Part shown: in pieces, positions 38,507-47,038 of the stretch
Numbering within the stretch: the first letter of the stretch is position 1
Layout of the letters: each line of letters starts with the position of its first letter
Assembly: GCA_035327585.1 (NCBI GenBank)
Contig: DAOLDD010000006.1
Coordinates: 1 to 64,000 of the forward strand
Direction of reading: 5' to 3'
Source: JAMLJG01 sp035327585
GTDB lineage: Bacteria; Verrucomicrobiota; Kiritimatiellia; CAIVKH01
DNA: 64,000 bases
The notes under the pieces: model-generated
What the model was told of the DNA's origin: nothing
What the model saw: the letters and a program-made list of their open reading frames with translations, nothing else
Databases searched by the model: none
Position numbers and translations under genes: made by a program

Positions 38507-40096
38507 TTAGCGCGATTCGGTCAACACGATCTGGCGCGGTTTCGCGAGCCGTTTGACCAGTTCGTCCGTCGTTTGCAGGTGCGTGCGCAGTTCCGTCATC
38601 GCAAGGCGGAAGTCCTTGCTGCCGGCGATGTCGCCCAGCGCGATTTCGACCGCGCGGGTCGCCTGCAACAGCGATTCGATGCGCGTGCCGACGTCGACAA
38701 GCCGCGTCATCTGGTCCGCGAGGCCGCGGGCCGCTTCGTCCGCGCCGCGGGCCGCGAGCGAGGAGGCCTCGCGCAGCGCCGTGACGGAGGCGCCGAGCTG
38801 GCTGGCGGCGTCGCCCACCTGCTTGCGCAGGTCGTCGGACACTTCGCGCCAGCGGGCCGCTTCGCGTTCGCTCGCCTGGTTGAGCGTGCCGAGGTAGCTC
38901 TGCACCGCGGCGGCCTGCTGTTCGACGGCGCGGGCGCCGCTTTCCGAGATGGCCCGGGCCTGTGTATCCAGCTTCGCGGCCACCGCCTCCGTGCCGGTGC
39001 GGAAGGCCTCGGAGACGTTGACGAGCTTGCCCGCGAGCTGCTCGCCGAGTTCGCCCACGCGGATCTCGTAGCGGATTTGGAACTCGCTGTACTTGTCGTT
39101 GAGCAGGTCGCCGGCCTTGGCGATGGCCTGCGAGAACACCTCCTCATAGCGCGAAGGACTGGGCATGCGGCGGAAGCCCTCCTCGATGGAGGCCACGAGG
39201 TCCTTCAGCGGCGCGGTCATGGCCTCGGCCATGTGCCCGATGTCCTCGCGCATCGCCTGGATGCTCTCGACCGGGAACTCGGTCTTCTTCACCGACGGCA
39301 TTTTCGCGGTGAGCCGCTCCTCGATCATCGAATCAATTTCGGAAAGCAGCACTTCCTCGCGGCGTTCCGCCGACATGCTCGGGAACGCGGAGGCGCCGGC
39401 GGTCCAGAGACCGACGAGCGTCGTATAAAACGCGACGGCCAGACCTTGCGTGATCAAGCCGACCTGGAACTTGATGTCCTCCGCCGATACGTCGCCGCGC
39501 AAGAATTCAGCGAAGCCGCCGATACCATAACTGACGCCGTACACCGTACCGAGGAAGCCCAACAGCGGCATCGCCCAGATGAACAGCCGGTTGGCGCGGA
39601 ACGAGGCATCGGACGAAAAGACGTCCATCTCGCTGTTTTCACGGGTGTACTGGATCGTGCGATCGAAGTCGCGCGAGTTGATCCACATCGCCAGCACCCG
39701 CATCACGCGCGTGCTGACCATGCGTTTCTCCCAGCCCGGCATCTCGGCAATGTCGTTGTAGACCGCCACGAGGCGCGGCGTGTCGTTCATGTCGATGTCG
39801 TCCGGCAGCGGGAGTTCGCGCAGCGCCTTGAATTCGGCCCGCACCTTCATCCGCTTCACCATGACGGTCATCGTGGAAAGCGAGAACATGAACATCGTGA
39901 GGAATTGGAACAACAGGCGTGAGCCGTCAACCTGTTCGCGGCCAATGAAGAGGTCGCGGATGAACGTACCCTTCAGCGTGAACAGCATGCCGAAGATCAG
40001 GAGGTTCAGGGCGATGGCCAGCAATACGACCACGCCCATGTTGACGTTTGTACCGGGCCGCTCGCCGGAGGGGAAGGGAACCTGATGCTCGCTCAT
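38507..40096 (-). CDS. MotA/TolQ/ExbB-type channel protein with long coiled-coil tail
   Basis: The ATG at 40096 (MSEHQVPFPSG) has GAGGA upstream. The 529-residue protein has a first membrane helix (VVVLLAIALNLLIFGMLF), a second, and the ExbB/TolQ core (RLFIWAMPLLGFLGTVYGVSYGI; LITQGLAVAFYTTLVGLWTAG) at about 170-250. The remaining 270 residues are helical, Ala/Glu/Gln-rich and look like a long coiled coil (AVEQQAAAVQSYLGTLNQAS). Ordinary ExbB ends soon after the third helix. With two ExbD-like partners it should form a proton-driven motor; the tail could contact cytoplasmic or DNA-associated partners. No receptor, OmpA-domain or nuclease gene adjoins. Confidence 0.85.
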   Translation of the reverse strand: MSEHQVPFPSGERPGTNVNMGVVVLLAIALNLLIFGMLFTLKGTFIRDLFIGREQVDGSRLLFQFLTMFMFSLSTMTVMVKRMKVRAEFKALRELPLPDDIDMNDTPRLVAVYNDIAEMPGWEKRMVSTRVMRVLAMWINSRDFDRTIQYTRENSEMDVFSSDASFRANRLFIWAMPLLGFLGTVYGVSYGIGGFAEFLRGDVSAEDIKFQVGLITQGLAVAFYTTLVGLWTAGASAFPSMSAERREEVLLSEIDSMIEERLTAKMPSVKKTEFPVESIQAMREDIGHMAEAMTAPLKDLVASIEEGFRRMPSPSRYEEVFSQAIAKAGDLLNDKYSEFQIRYEIRVGELGEQLAGKLVNVSEAFRTGTEAVAAKLDTQARAISESGARAVEQQAAAVQSYLGTLNQASEREAARWREVSDDLRKQVGDAASQLGASVTALREASSLAARGADEAARGLADQMTRLVDVGTRIESLLQATRAVEIALGDIAGSKDFRLAMTELRTHLQTTDELVKRLAKPRQIVLTESR

Positions 40097-40268
40097 GCGT
40101 CCTCGCTTTCGAATCGTTTCGGATGATCCAAGACCGTCGCTCGCGCCGGGCGGCAACGAGCATCCGCGCATACTAGAAGGCTTAAACGCGGAAGCAAGAA
40201 AGGATTTTGAGCCGCCGCCGGGAAAACAAACACTCGCGCTGGAACGTCCCCCCGGACATACTTCGCCC

Positions 40269-41021
40269 ATGCTGATTGCGGCCGACACGCATGTGCATCT
40301 GTATCCGTTTTACGACCTGGCGCTCCAGTTCGCCTCCGCGCATCGCCAGTTGAGCGCCGCCGCGCCCGGGGCCGACCTGCTGCTCCTGTGCCTGACGGAA
40401 CGCGCGGGGCAGACCGGATATGAAGCGCTCCGTTCCGGCGCGCAGACGATCCCGGGCTGGCGGGTCGACCCGGCGGATGAACCCGAGACGCTGTGGATTT
40501 CGCACCCGGACGGACGCCGGCTCGCCGTGCTCGCGGGCCGGCAAATCATCACCCGCGAACGGCTCGAAGTGCTCGCGCTCGGCCGCAACCTTCGGCTCGA
40601 CGACGGGGCCCCGCTCGACGCAGTGCTGGCCCGCGTCCGCGAAGGCGGGGCAACGCCCGTGCTGCCCTGGGGGCTCGGCAAGTGGTTTGGCGCGCGCGGA
40701 CGCCTCATCCGGAATGTACTGGACACGCGGACGCCGGATGACGTAGTCTTTGCGGATACATGTCTGCGGCCGTCGTGGTTTCCCACCCCGGCCCACCTTC
40801 GCACGGCGCGTTCGCGCGGTTTTTCGATCCTGTACGGTTCCGATCCCCTGCCTCGTCCCCACGAAGAGACCCTCACCGGTCAATGGGCCACCCTGTGGGA
40901 GGCCGACGGTGACGCTTCACATCCAGCCGCCGTGTGGCGGCGGATCATCCGTGATCGCGTTTCCGCCCGCCCCGCGGGCCGCCGCTGCAGCATGATCGAG
41001 GCGTTGAAACGCCTCCGTTAG
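40269..41021 (+). CDS. PHP-like hypothetical protein
   Basis: The 250-residue protein begins MLIAADTHVHLYPFYD, which resembles the first metal-binding motif (DxHxH) of PHP or amidohydrolase enzymes, and is followed by an alpha/beta arrangement with LAGRQIITRERLEVLALG and TPVLPWGLGKW. Later His and Asp ligands are not obvious, so enzyme activity is uncertain. A CATACT box lies 6 nt before the ATG but a -35 box is weak. It is followed after 16 nt by the NYN gene. Confidence 0.5.
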   Translation: MLIAADTHVHLYPFYDLALQFASAHRQLSAAAPGADLLLLCLTERAGQTGYEALRSGAQTIPGWRVDPADEPETLWISHPDGRRLAVLAGRQIITRERLEVLALGRNLRLDDGAPLDAVLARVREGGATPVLPWGLGKWFGARGRLIRNVLDTRTPDDVVFADTCLRPSWFPTPAHLRTARSRGFSILYGSDPLPRPHEETLTGQWATLWEADGDASHPAAVWRRIIRDRVSARPAGRRCSMIEALKRLR

Positions 41022-41037
41022 AAAGAAGAGAAGAGAA

Positions 41038-41886
41038 ATGAGTAAATCCCCTGAAACCGCGAACCTCGCCGTCTTTTGTGACTTCGAGAACATCGCCCTC
41101 GGCGTGCGCGACGCGCGCGTCGAAAAATTCGACATCCGGCTGGTGCTGGAAAAGCTGCTGCTCAAGGGCAGCATCGTCGTCAAAAAGGCCTACTGCGACT
41201 GGGCCCGCTACAAGGAATTCAAGCCCGCGATGCACGAGGCGGCGTTCGAGTTGATCGAAATCCCGCACCTGCGCCAGTCCGGCAAGAACTCCGCCGACAT
41301 CCGCATGGTCGTCGATGCGCTGGACCTCTGCTACACGAAGACCCACGTGGATACGTTTGTGGTCATCAGCGGCGATTCCGACTTCTCGCCGCTGGTCAGC
41401 AAGCTGCGCGAGAACAACAAGACCGTGATTGGCGTTGGCGTGAAGAACTCCAGCTCCGACCTGCTGATCGCCAACTGCGACGAGTTCATCTATTACGACG
41501 ATCTCGCGCGCCCGCGTCCGGCTCGCCGCACGCGCGCCGCCGTGCCGCGCAAACGGGCGCCCGCCGCGGGTCCTTCCGCTGAACCGGCGGCTGAACCCGC
41601 CGCCGAACACGCGGCTGAACCGGCGGGAGAGACCGGCAACCTGCAGGAGGCGATCGACCTGGTCATGGAGACCATCGACGCCATCGTGGAGGAACGCGGG
41701 TCTGAGGAGAAAATCTGGGGCTCGATGGTGAAGCAGACACTGCGCCGCCGCCGGCCCGGCTTCAACGAGGCCTACTACGGCTACCGCTCCTTCAACAAGC
41801 TGCTCGAAGACGCCGCCTCGCGCGGGCTGGTCGAACTCGAGCCCGACGAGAAATCCGGCGGCGTCACGCTGCGCCGCGTAAGGTGA
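41038..41886 (+). CDS. NYN-domain nuclease with C-terminal LOTUS/OST-HTH domain
   Basis: Residues about 8-150 form a NYN domain of the LabA/DUF88 type: VFCDFENIALGV with the catalytic Asp, KNSADIRMVVDALDL and FVVISGDSDFSPLVSKLRE with the distal acidic residues. A Pro/Ala/Glu linker follows (about 160-200). Residues about 200-282 match an OST-HTH/LOTUS domain (GSMVKQTLRRRRPGFNEAYYGYRSFNKLLEDA), which binds RNA or partner proteins. NYN proteins are PIN-like ribonucleases. A purine-rich AGAAGAGA lies before the ATG. Confidence 0.88.
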   Translation: MSKSPETANLAVFCDFENIALGVRDARVEKFDIRLVLEKLLLKGSIVVKKAYCDWARYKEFKPAMHEAAFELIEIPHLRQSGKNSADIRMVVDALDLCYTKTHVDTFVVISGDSDFSPLVSKLRENNKTVIGVGVKNSSSDLLIANCDEFIYYDDLARPRPARRTRAAVPRKRAPAAGPSAEPAAEPAAEHAAEPAGETGNLQEAIDLVMETIDAIVEERGSEEKIWGSMVKQTLRRRRPGFNEAYYGYRSFNKLLEDAASRGLVELEPDEKSGGVTLRRVR

Positions 41887-41916
41887 TCCACGCCCGGTGG
41901 GCGCGTGTAGATAAGG

Positions 41917-42126
41917 AACCGCGCGACGGAGCGCGCGGTCCACCACGATGAAGGCTGGTTTTGGTGGCGCGNNNNNNNNNNNNNNNNNNNNNNNNNNNNN
42001 NNNNNNNNNNNNNNNNNNNNNNNNNNNNNNNNNNNNNNNNNNNNNNNNNNNNNNNNNNNNNNNNNNNNNNNAACCGCGCGACGGAGCGCGCGGTCCACCA
42101 CGATGAAGGCTGGTTTTGGTGGCGCG
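41917..42126. other. 100-N assembly gap between identical 55-bp ends
   Basis: Bases 41972-42071 are N. The 55 bp before the gap (41917-41971) and the 55 bp after it (42072-42126) are identical, starting AACCGCGCGACGGAGCGCGC and ending GGTTTTGGTGGCGCG. Exact-length identical ends are typical of contigs from a fixed-k assembler. The unit itself contains a CCGCGCG/CGCGCGG hairpin. Apart from the ilvC terminator, the 333 nt between the NYN gene and ilvC hold no gene that I can see. Confidence 0.9.
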
Positions 42127-42165
42127 ACCGCTCCGCGGGCGCGTGAACTGTCGATTGCGTTAACT

Positions 42166-42194
42166 AAAAACGGGGCGTCCGGCTGGACGCCCCG
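42166..42194 (-). terminator. Terminator of ilvC
   Basis: CGGGGCGTCC (42171-42180), loop GGCT, GGACGCCCCG (42185-42194). Read on the minus strand the hairpin is followed by five T (42166-42170). It lies 25 nt after the ilvC stop. Confidence 0.9.
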
Positions 42195-42219
42195 TTTCCT
42201 GATTAAGAGTTCGACCCGA

Positions 42220-43302
42220 TCAGCCCATCGTGCGGCCGCCGGTGCCCTTGGCCGTGGAGGCCGGGGCTTTGGCGGTCTTGGGGCGGAGCGAGCGGACGGC
42301 CGCGCCGGCGCGCCACATTTCGGAGCCGCCGAGGGCGTTGAGTTCCTTGGCGAGCAACTTCTTGTAGTTCGGGCCGCTGCACACGCGGAGCACGCGCGCG
42401 GATTCCTTTCCGGTCTTCACGGAGTTGTAGAGCGCCTTGAAGACGGGCAGGGTGGCCTTCTTGAATTTCGGCTTCCAGTCGAGCGCGCCGCGCTGGGCGG
42501 TGGTCGAGCAGTTGCCGTACATCCAGTCCATGCCCTTTTCGTCGACCAGCCGGATAAGGCTCTGCGTCAGCTCTTCCACCGTTTCATTGAAGGCTTCGCT
42601 CGGCGAGTGGCCGTTCTTGCGCAGCACCTCGTACTGGGCCTCCATGATGCCCGCGAGCGCGCCCATCAGCACGCCGCGTTCGCCGGTGAGATCGCTCACC
42701 ACTTCGCGTTCGAAGGTGGTGGGGAACAGGTAGCCGGAGCCGATGCCGATGCCGAGGGCGATCGTGCGTTCGGTGGCGCGCCCGGTCGCGTCCTGGAACA
42801 CGCCGTAGCTGGAGTTGATGCCCGCGCCCGCGAGGAAGTTGCGGCGCACGTTGAGGCCGGAACCCTTCGGCGCGACGAGGATCACGTCCACGCCCTTCGG
42901 CGGGATGACCTTCGTCTGGCCCTTGAACACGATGGAGAAGCCGTGGGAGAAGGCCAGCGCCTTGCCCGGCGTCAGGAACTTCTTGATCGTCGGCCACAGC
43001 GCGCGCTGCCCGGCGTCGGACACGAGATAGAGCAGGATGGTGCCCTGGTCGGCGGCTTCCTCAATCGAGAAAAGGTCCTTGCCCGGCTTCCAGCCGTCCT
43101 TCTTCGCGTTCGTCCAGTCGCGGCAGCCGACGATCACGTTGAATCCGTTGTCCTTAAGATTGAGCGCCTGCGCCGGGGCCTGCACGCCGTAGCCGAGGAC
43201 CGCGATGGTCTCGCCCTTGAGCGCCTTGCGGGCCTTCGCGAGACTGAACTCGCCGCGGGTCACCACGTCTTCCGTTACGCCGCCAAAATTGATCTTCGCC
43301 AT
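42220..43302 (-). CDS. ilvC: Ketol-acid reductoisomerase
   Basis: IlvC catalyses the second common step of valine, leucine and isoleucine synthesis, using NAD(P)H and Mg2+. The 360-residue protein has the Rossmann motif (TIAVLGYGVQAPAQALNL), the nucleotide-specificity loop (CRDWTNAKKDGW), SHGFSI, the metal-binding segment EREVVSDLTGERGVLMGAL and NETVEELTQSL. The sequence resembles the variant class with an SHG-FSIV stretch rather than the usual AHGF. The last about 20 residues form a low-complexity tail. GGAGG precedes the ATG at 43302. It is a single-gene transcript with its own promoter and terminator. Confidence 0.94.
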   Translation of the reverse strand: MAKINFGGVTEDVVTRGEFSLAKARKALKGETIAVLGYGVQAPAQALNLKDNGFNVIVGCRDWTNAKKDGWKPGKDLFSIEEAADQGTILLYLVSDAGQRALWPTIKKFLTPGKALAFSHGFSIVFKGQTKVIPPKGVDVILVAPKGSGLNVRRNFLAGAGINSSYGVFQDATGRATERTIALGIGIGSGYLFPTTFEREVVSDLTGERGVLMGALAGIMEAQYEVLRKNGHSPSEAFNETVEELTQSLIRLVDEKGMDWMYGNCSTTAQRGALDWKPKFKKATLPVFKALYNSVKTGKESARVLRVCSGPNYKKLLAKELNALGGSEMWRAGAAVRSLRPKTAKAPASTAKGTGGRTMG

Positions 43303-43328
43303 GTCGTTTTCCTCCAAATGAAGCGACG

Positions 43329-43357
43329 ACAGTACACGAGCCGCCGCCCCGGGGCAA
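43329..43357 (-). promoter_or_regulatory. ilvC promoter
   Basis: On the minus strand TTGCCC (43352-43357), 17 nt, TACTGT (43329-43334), 26 nt before the ilvC ATG. The leader contains GGAGG. This is a conventional sigma-70-type arrangement. Confidence 0.6.
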
Positions 43358-43501
43358 GGGATTAGCCGCGCCAGATTCGGGCGCAAACGCCGCGGCTGGC
43401 CGTCGACGGCTCGTTATCCGCCCGCGCAGTCGCGGCCGACACCCGCCTTCGCATGGCCACCGCGAGCCGTGCGGCGGGCGTCCCTCCGGGTGCGGCGGAA
43501 T

Positions 43502-43547
43502 TTGCAACGTCTGTAAAACCTTTTTGGGGGACTTGCAACGTCTGTAA
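43502..43547. repeat. Paired TTGCAACGTCTGTAA motif, 31 bp apart
   Basis: TTGCAACGTCTGTAA occurs at 43502-43516 and 43533-43547. Each is followed by a T-rich stretch and a G-rich stretch. The 31-bp spacing matches the loci at 31582 and 58256. It lies in the divergent ilvC-ppdK spacer. Confidence 0.8.
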
Positions 43548-43619
43548 TTTCTTTTTGGCGGGGTGGGGCGGGGTCGTGGTTTCCCCTATAAAATGGCGGT
43601 TTTTGGCGTGGGGCTTCGC

Positions 43620-43649
43620 TTGACACCGCGGGGGCGGCCCGCCTAGCAT
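43620..43649 (+). promoter_or_regulatory. ppdK promoter
   Basis: TTGACA (43620-43625), 18 nt, TAGCAT (43644-43649), about 60 nt before the ppdK ATG. The -35 is a perfect consensus. Confidence 0.7.
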
Positions 43650-43709
43650 CGCCGCTCATTTGTCAAACGGCGTCACAACGGCGCCATCAGTCAAAGCAGG
43701 AGTCCATCC

Positions 43710-46481
43710 ATGGCGAAAAAGAGCAAGGCACCGAAGGCGAAGCAGTACGTTTATTTCTACGGGTTCGGCAAGAAGTACACCGAGGGCGACGCCTCGATGA
43801 AGCCGATCCTCGGCGGCAAGGGCGCGAACCTCGCGGACATGGCGCTCGCGGAGCTGCCGGTGCCCCCGGGCTTCACGGTCACGACCGAGGCGTGCGCGTA
43901 TTACAGCAAGAACGGCAACAAGTATCCGCCGGGCATGTGGGACCAGGTGCTGGCGCAGCTCGCGAAGCTCGAGAAGCTGATGGGCAAGAAGCTGGGTGAC
44001 GCGAAGGACCCGCTGCTCGTCTCCGTCCGCTCCGGCGCGGCGATCTCGATGCCGGGCATGATGGACACGGTGCTGAACCTCGGCATGAACGACAAGTCGG
44101 TGCTCGGCTTCATCGAAAAGACGAACAACGCGCGCGCCGGCTGGGACTGCTACCGCCGCTTCCTCGACATGTTCGGCGACGTGGTGATGGGGCCGACGAC
44201 GGGCCTGACGCACGAGAGCTTTGAGCACGAGATGAGCCGCCTGAAGGCGAAGTACGGCGCGAAGGAGGACAACGACCTCACCGCGGACCAGCTCAAGGAG
44301 CTGTGCGAAGTGTACAAGCGCGTCTATCACGAGAAGGTCGGCAAGCCCTTCCCGCAGGACCCGCACAAGCAGCTCGAACTCTCGATCAACGCGGTGTTCG
44401 GCTCGTGGAATTCCGACCGCGCCCGCAAGTACATCGCGATCAACAAGGTCACCGGCCTGCTGGGCACGGCGGTGAACATCTGCTCGATGGTGTACGGCAA
44501 CATGGGCAAGACCTCCGGCACGGGCGTCGCGTTCACGCGCGACGGCGCGACGGGCGAGGACAAGCCGATGGGCGAGTACCTGATCGACGCGCAGGGCGAG
44601 GACGTCGTCGCGGGCATCCGCACGCCGAAGCAGCTCGACGAGATGGCGTCGGAGTCGGAGCCGTCGTGGAAGGACGCGGACAAGCAGCTCCGCGCGATCA
44701 TGCACAAGCTGGAGCGCCGCTATAAGTACCCGCAGGACGTTGAGTTCACGGTGCAGGAAGGCAAGCTCTGGATGCTGCAGACGCGCAACGCGAAACGCAC
44801 CGGCCTCGCCGGCGTGCGCTGGGCGGTCGAGATGGCGACGGGCAAGGATTTCTACACCGGCAAGAAGCAGGACAAGATCCTGACGGCGGCCGAGGCGGTG
44901 AACACGATCAGCGGCGGCGACCTGGAGCAGTTGCTGTTCCCGATCTTCGATCCGAAGGCCGAGGCGGTGGCGGAGAAGCTGACGACCGGGTTGCCCGCGG
45001 GCCCCGGCGCGGCGGTCGGCAAGATCGTCTTCCAGGCGCACGAGGCGGAAGCGGCGGTGAAGGCCGACCCGAAGGCGCAGGTCATTCTCGTCCGCCACGA
45101 GACGTCCCCCGAGGACGTCGGCGGCATGTGGGCGGCGCAGGGCATCCTGACCTCCACGGGCGGCATGACCTCCCACGCGGCGGTCGTGGCGCGCGGCTGG
45201 GGCAAGTGCTGCATCGCGGGCGCGGGCACGCTGCAGATCGACTACGTGAGCAAGACCGTCACCTGCGGGTCGACGATCCTGCGCGAAGGCGATTGGATCA
45301 GCCTGAACGGCTCGAACGGCATCGTCTACAAGGGCCAGATTCCGACGGAGTCGAGCCCGGTGGTGTCCGCGATCGTGGACGGCCGCAAGGATTCGCTGAA
45401 GCACCCGATCTACCGGATGTACAAGCAGATCTCGGACTGGGCCGACCAGTACCGCAAGATCAAGGTCCGCACGAACGCCGACACGCCGAAGGACGCGGAG
45501 ATCGCGATCCGTTTCGGCGCGGAAGGCATCGGGCTGTGCCGTACGGAGCACATGTTCTTCGAGGGCGACCGCATCTGGGCGAAGCGCGAGTTCATCCTCG
45601 CGGACACGCTCGAAGCGCGCGAAAAAGCGCTCGCGAAGCTGCTGCCCTACCAGCGCGACGACTTCGAGGGCATCTTCGAGGCGATGGACGGCCACCCGGT
45701 CACCATCCGCCTGCTCGACCCGCCGCTGCATGAATTCCTCCCGCACGACGCGAAGGGCCAGGACGAAATGGCCCGCCGCATGAACGTGCCGGTGGAGAAG
45801 ATCCAGCAGCGCGTCAAGCAACTGCATGAGATGAACCCGATGCTCGGCCATCGCGGCTGCCGCCTCTCCATCACCTACCCCGAACTGATCGTCATGCAGG
45901 CGACGGCGATCATCGAGGCGGCGATCAACGTGGCGAGGAAGCGGGTCAAGGTGCTGCCGGAAATCATGGTCCCGCTCGTCGGCAACAAGACCGAGCTGGA
46001 TTACTGCGAGCAGATCATCCGCCAGACCGCGGACAAGCTCATCAAGGACCGCAAGTCTAAGGTGACCTACATGGTCGGCACGATGATCGAGGTGCCGCGC
46101 GCCGCGGTCACGGCGGACCAGATCGCCGAGACGGCGGAGTTCTTCAGCTTCGGCACCAACGACCTCACGCAGATGACCCTCGGCTTCAGCCGCGACGACA
46201 TCGGCGGGTTCCTGCCGGATTACCTCGACAAGAAGATCCTGCCGGTCGATCCGTTCCAGAGCCTGGACCAGGGCGGCGTCGGCAAGCTCGTCGAGATGGC
46301 GGTGCAGAAGGGTCGCGAGACCCGTCCGAACATCAAGCTCGGCATCTGCGGCGAACACGGCGGCGATCCGAACAGCGTAAAGTTCTGCTGCAAGGTCGGC
46401 CTGAACTACGTAAGCTGCTCGCCGTTCCGCGTGCCGATCGCCCGTCTGGCGGCGGCACAGGCGGCGATCGCGAAGAAGTAA
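43710..46481 (+). CDS. ppdK: Pyruvate phosphate dikinase
   Basis: PpdK interconverts pyruvate, ATP and phosphate with PEP, AMP and pyrophosphate. The 923-residue protein has the N-terminal ATP-grasp domain (LGGKGANLADMALAELPVPPGFTVTTEA), the phospho-His domain with the carrier His in GGMTSHAAVVARGWGK near residue 490, and the C-terminal PEP/pyruvate barrel (GIGLCRTEHMFF; FGTNDLTQMTLGFSRDD; CGEHGGDP). Length is close to the usual 870-900. AGGAG precedes the ATG. It has a consensus promoter and a strong terminator, so it is a single-gene transcript. Confidence 0.97.
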   Translation: MAKKSKAPKAKQYVYFYGFGKKYTEGDASMKPILGGKGANLADMALAELPVPPGFTVTTEACAYYSKNGNKYPPGMWDQVLAQLAKLEKLMGKKLGDAKDPLLVSVRSGAAISMPGMMDTVLNLGMNDKSVLGFIEKTNNARAGWDCYRRFLDMFGDVVMGPTTGLTHESFEHEMSRLKAKYGAKEDNDLTADQLKELCEVYKRVYHEKVGKPFPQDPHKQLELSINAVFGSWNSDRARKYIAINKVTGLLGTAVNICSMVYGNMGKTSGTGVAFTRDGATGEDKPMGEYLIDAQGEDVVAGIRTPKQLDEMASESEPSWKDADKQLRAIMHKLERRYKYPQDVEFTVQEGKLWMLQTRNAKRTGLAGVRWAVEMATGKDFYTGKKQDKILTAAEAVNTISGGDLEQLLFPIFDPKAEAVAEKLTTGLPAGPGAAVGKIVFQAHEAEAAVKADPKAQVILVRHETSPEDVGGMWAAQGILTSTGGMTSHAAVVARGWGKCCIAGAGTLQIDYVSKTVTCGSTILREGDWISLNGSNGIVYKGQIPTESSPVVSAIVDGRKDSLKHPIYRMYKQISDWADQYRKIKVRTNADTPKDAEIAIRFGAEGIGLCRTEHMFFEGDRIWAKREFILADTLEAREKALAKLLPYQRDDFEGIFEAMDGHPVTIRLLDPPLHEFLPHDAKGQDEMARRMNVPVEKIQQRVKQLHEMNPMLGHRGCRLSITYPELIVMQATAIIEAAINVARKRVKVLPEIMVPLVGNKTELDYCEQIIRQTADKLIKDRKSKVTYMVGTMIEVPRAAVTADQIAETAEFFSFGTNDLTQMTLGFSRDDIGGFLPDYLDKKILPVDPFQSLDQGGVGKLVEMAVQKGRETRPNIKLGICGEHGGDPNSVKFCCKVGLNYVSCSPFRVPIARLAAAQAAIAKK

Positions 46482-46504
46482 GCACATCGTCAAGAAAGTC
46501 AAAA

Positions 46505-46534
46505 CGGGCCGGGGATTTCCCCGGCCCGTTTTTT
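46505..46534 (+). terminator. Terminator of ppdK
   Basis: CGGGCCGGGG, loop ATTT, CCCCGGCCCG, followed by six T (46529-46534). It lies 23 nt after the ppdK stop and touches the 3' end of the convergent PIN gene; on the minus strand four A become a short T run, so it may act in both directions. Confidence 0.93.
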
Positions 46535-47035
46535 CTACGCATCGAGAAGATGCAGAAATTTATCCAGCACATCCGGTCCGATATGATGTGGATTAGAGCG
46601 TTGGATAGCCATGCCAGCGCGAGTCGCCCGAGCTTTCGATAGATGACCTTTTCGATGGGCGATGAGAATCGCTTCCAAGCCCCATACCACGGGGACGCCT
46701 ACCTTGATGCACACGTTTCGAAGGCCGCGATCGTTTGTCAGGCAGCCCCATTGTCTGTGCTTGGCAATTGCGAAGCACAGTTTATCGCGAGCCGACAACG
46801 CGCCACCGCGAGCCGCCGACTCCATCAATTCCGCCATCGTTGGATCGCACAGTTCGACGCCGATTCGTTTCGTTTGCGCGAGCGTCAGGTTTTTCACCTC
46901 GCGCAAAATTCCGCGCGCCGTGTAGACGCGCGAAAACGCGCGGACAACCAATCCGAGCGCCTCCAGATCCGCGTTGGCGAAATCGATGAGAACATTCGAG
47001 TCGCTGATCAGCACGTCTGGAGGCGGTCGATCCAT
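46535..47035 (-). CDS. PIN-domain protein, probable toxin
   Basis: The 166-residue protein shows the PIN fold: first catalytic Asp in ISDSNVLIDFANA, central acidic residues in ALSARDKLCFAIAK and the last in LTNDRGLRNVC. PIN toxins are Mg2+-dependent ribonucleases. It starts 3 nt after the stop of the XRE-ImmA gene, so the two form one operon. In that pairing the PIN protein would be the toxin and the XRE-ImmA protein its regulator or antitoxin. Confidence 0.8.
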   Translation of the reverse strand: MDRPPPDVLISDSNVLIDFANADLEALGLVVRAFSRVYTARGILREVKNLTLAQTKRIGVELCDPTMAELMESAARGGALSARDKLCFAIAKHRQWGCLTNDRGLRNVCIKVGVPVVWGLEAILIAHRKGHLSKARATRAGMAIQRSNPHHIGPDVLDKFLHLLDA

Positions 47036-47038
47036 GTT

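Noticed and set aside
37345..40096. Zorya defence system
   Set aside because: The ExbB-like protein has a long tail, but the two partners are short ExbD-like proteins without an OmpA peptidoglycan-binding domain, and no ZorC, ZorD or ZorE-like gene adjoins.
43656..46502. Long open frame opposite ppdK (about 948 codons)
   Set aside because: PpdK on the plus strand is complete with promoter and terminator. The opposite frame is a codon-bias shadow.
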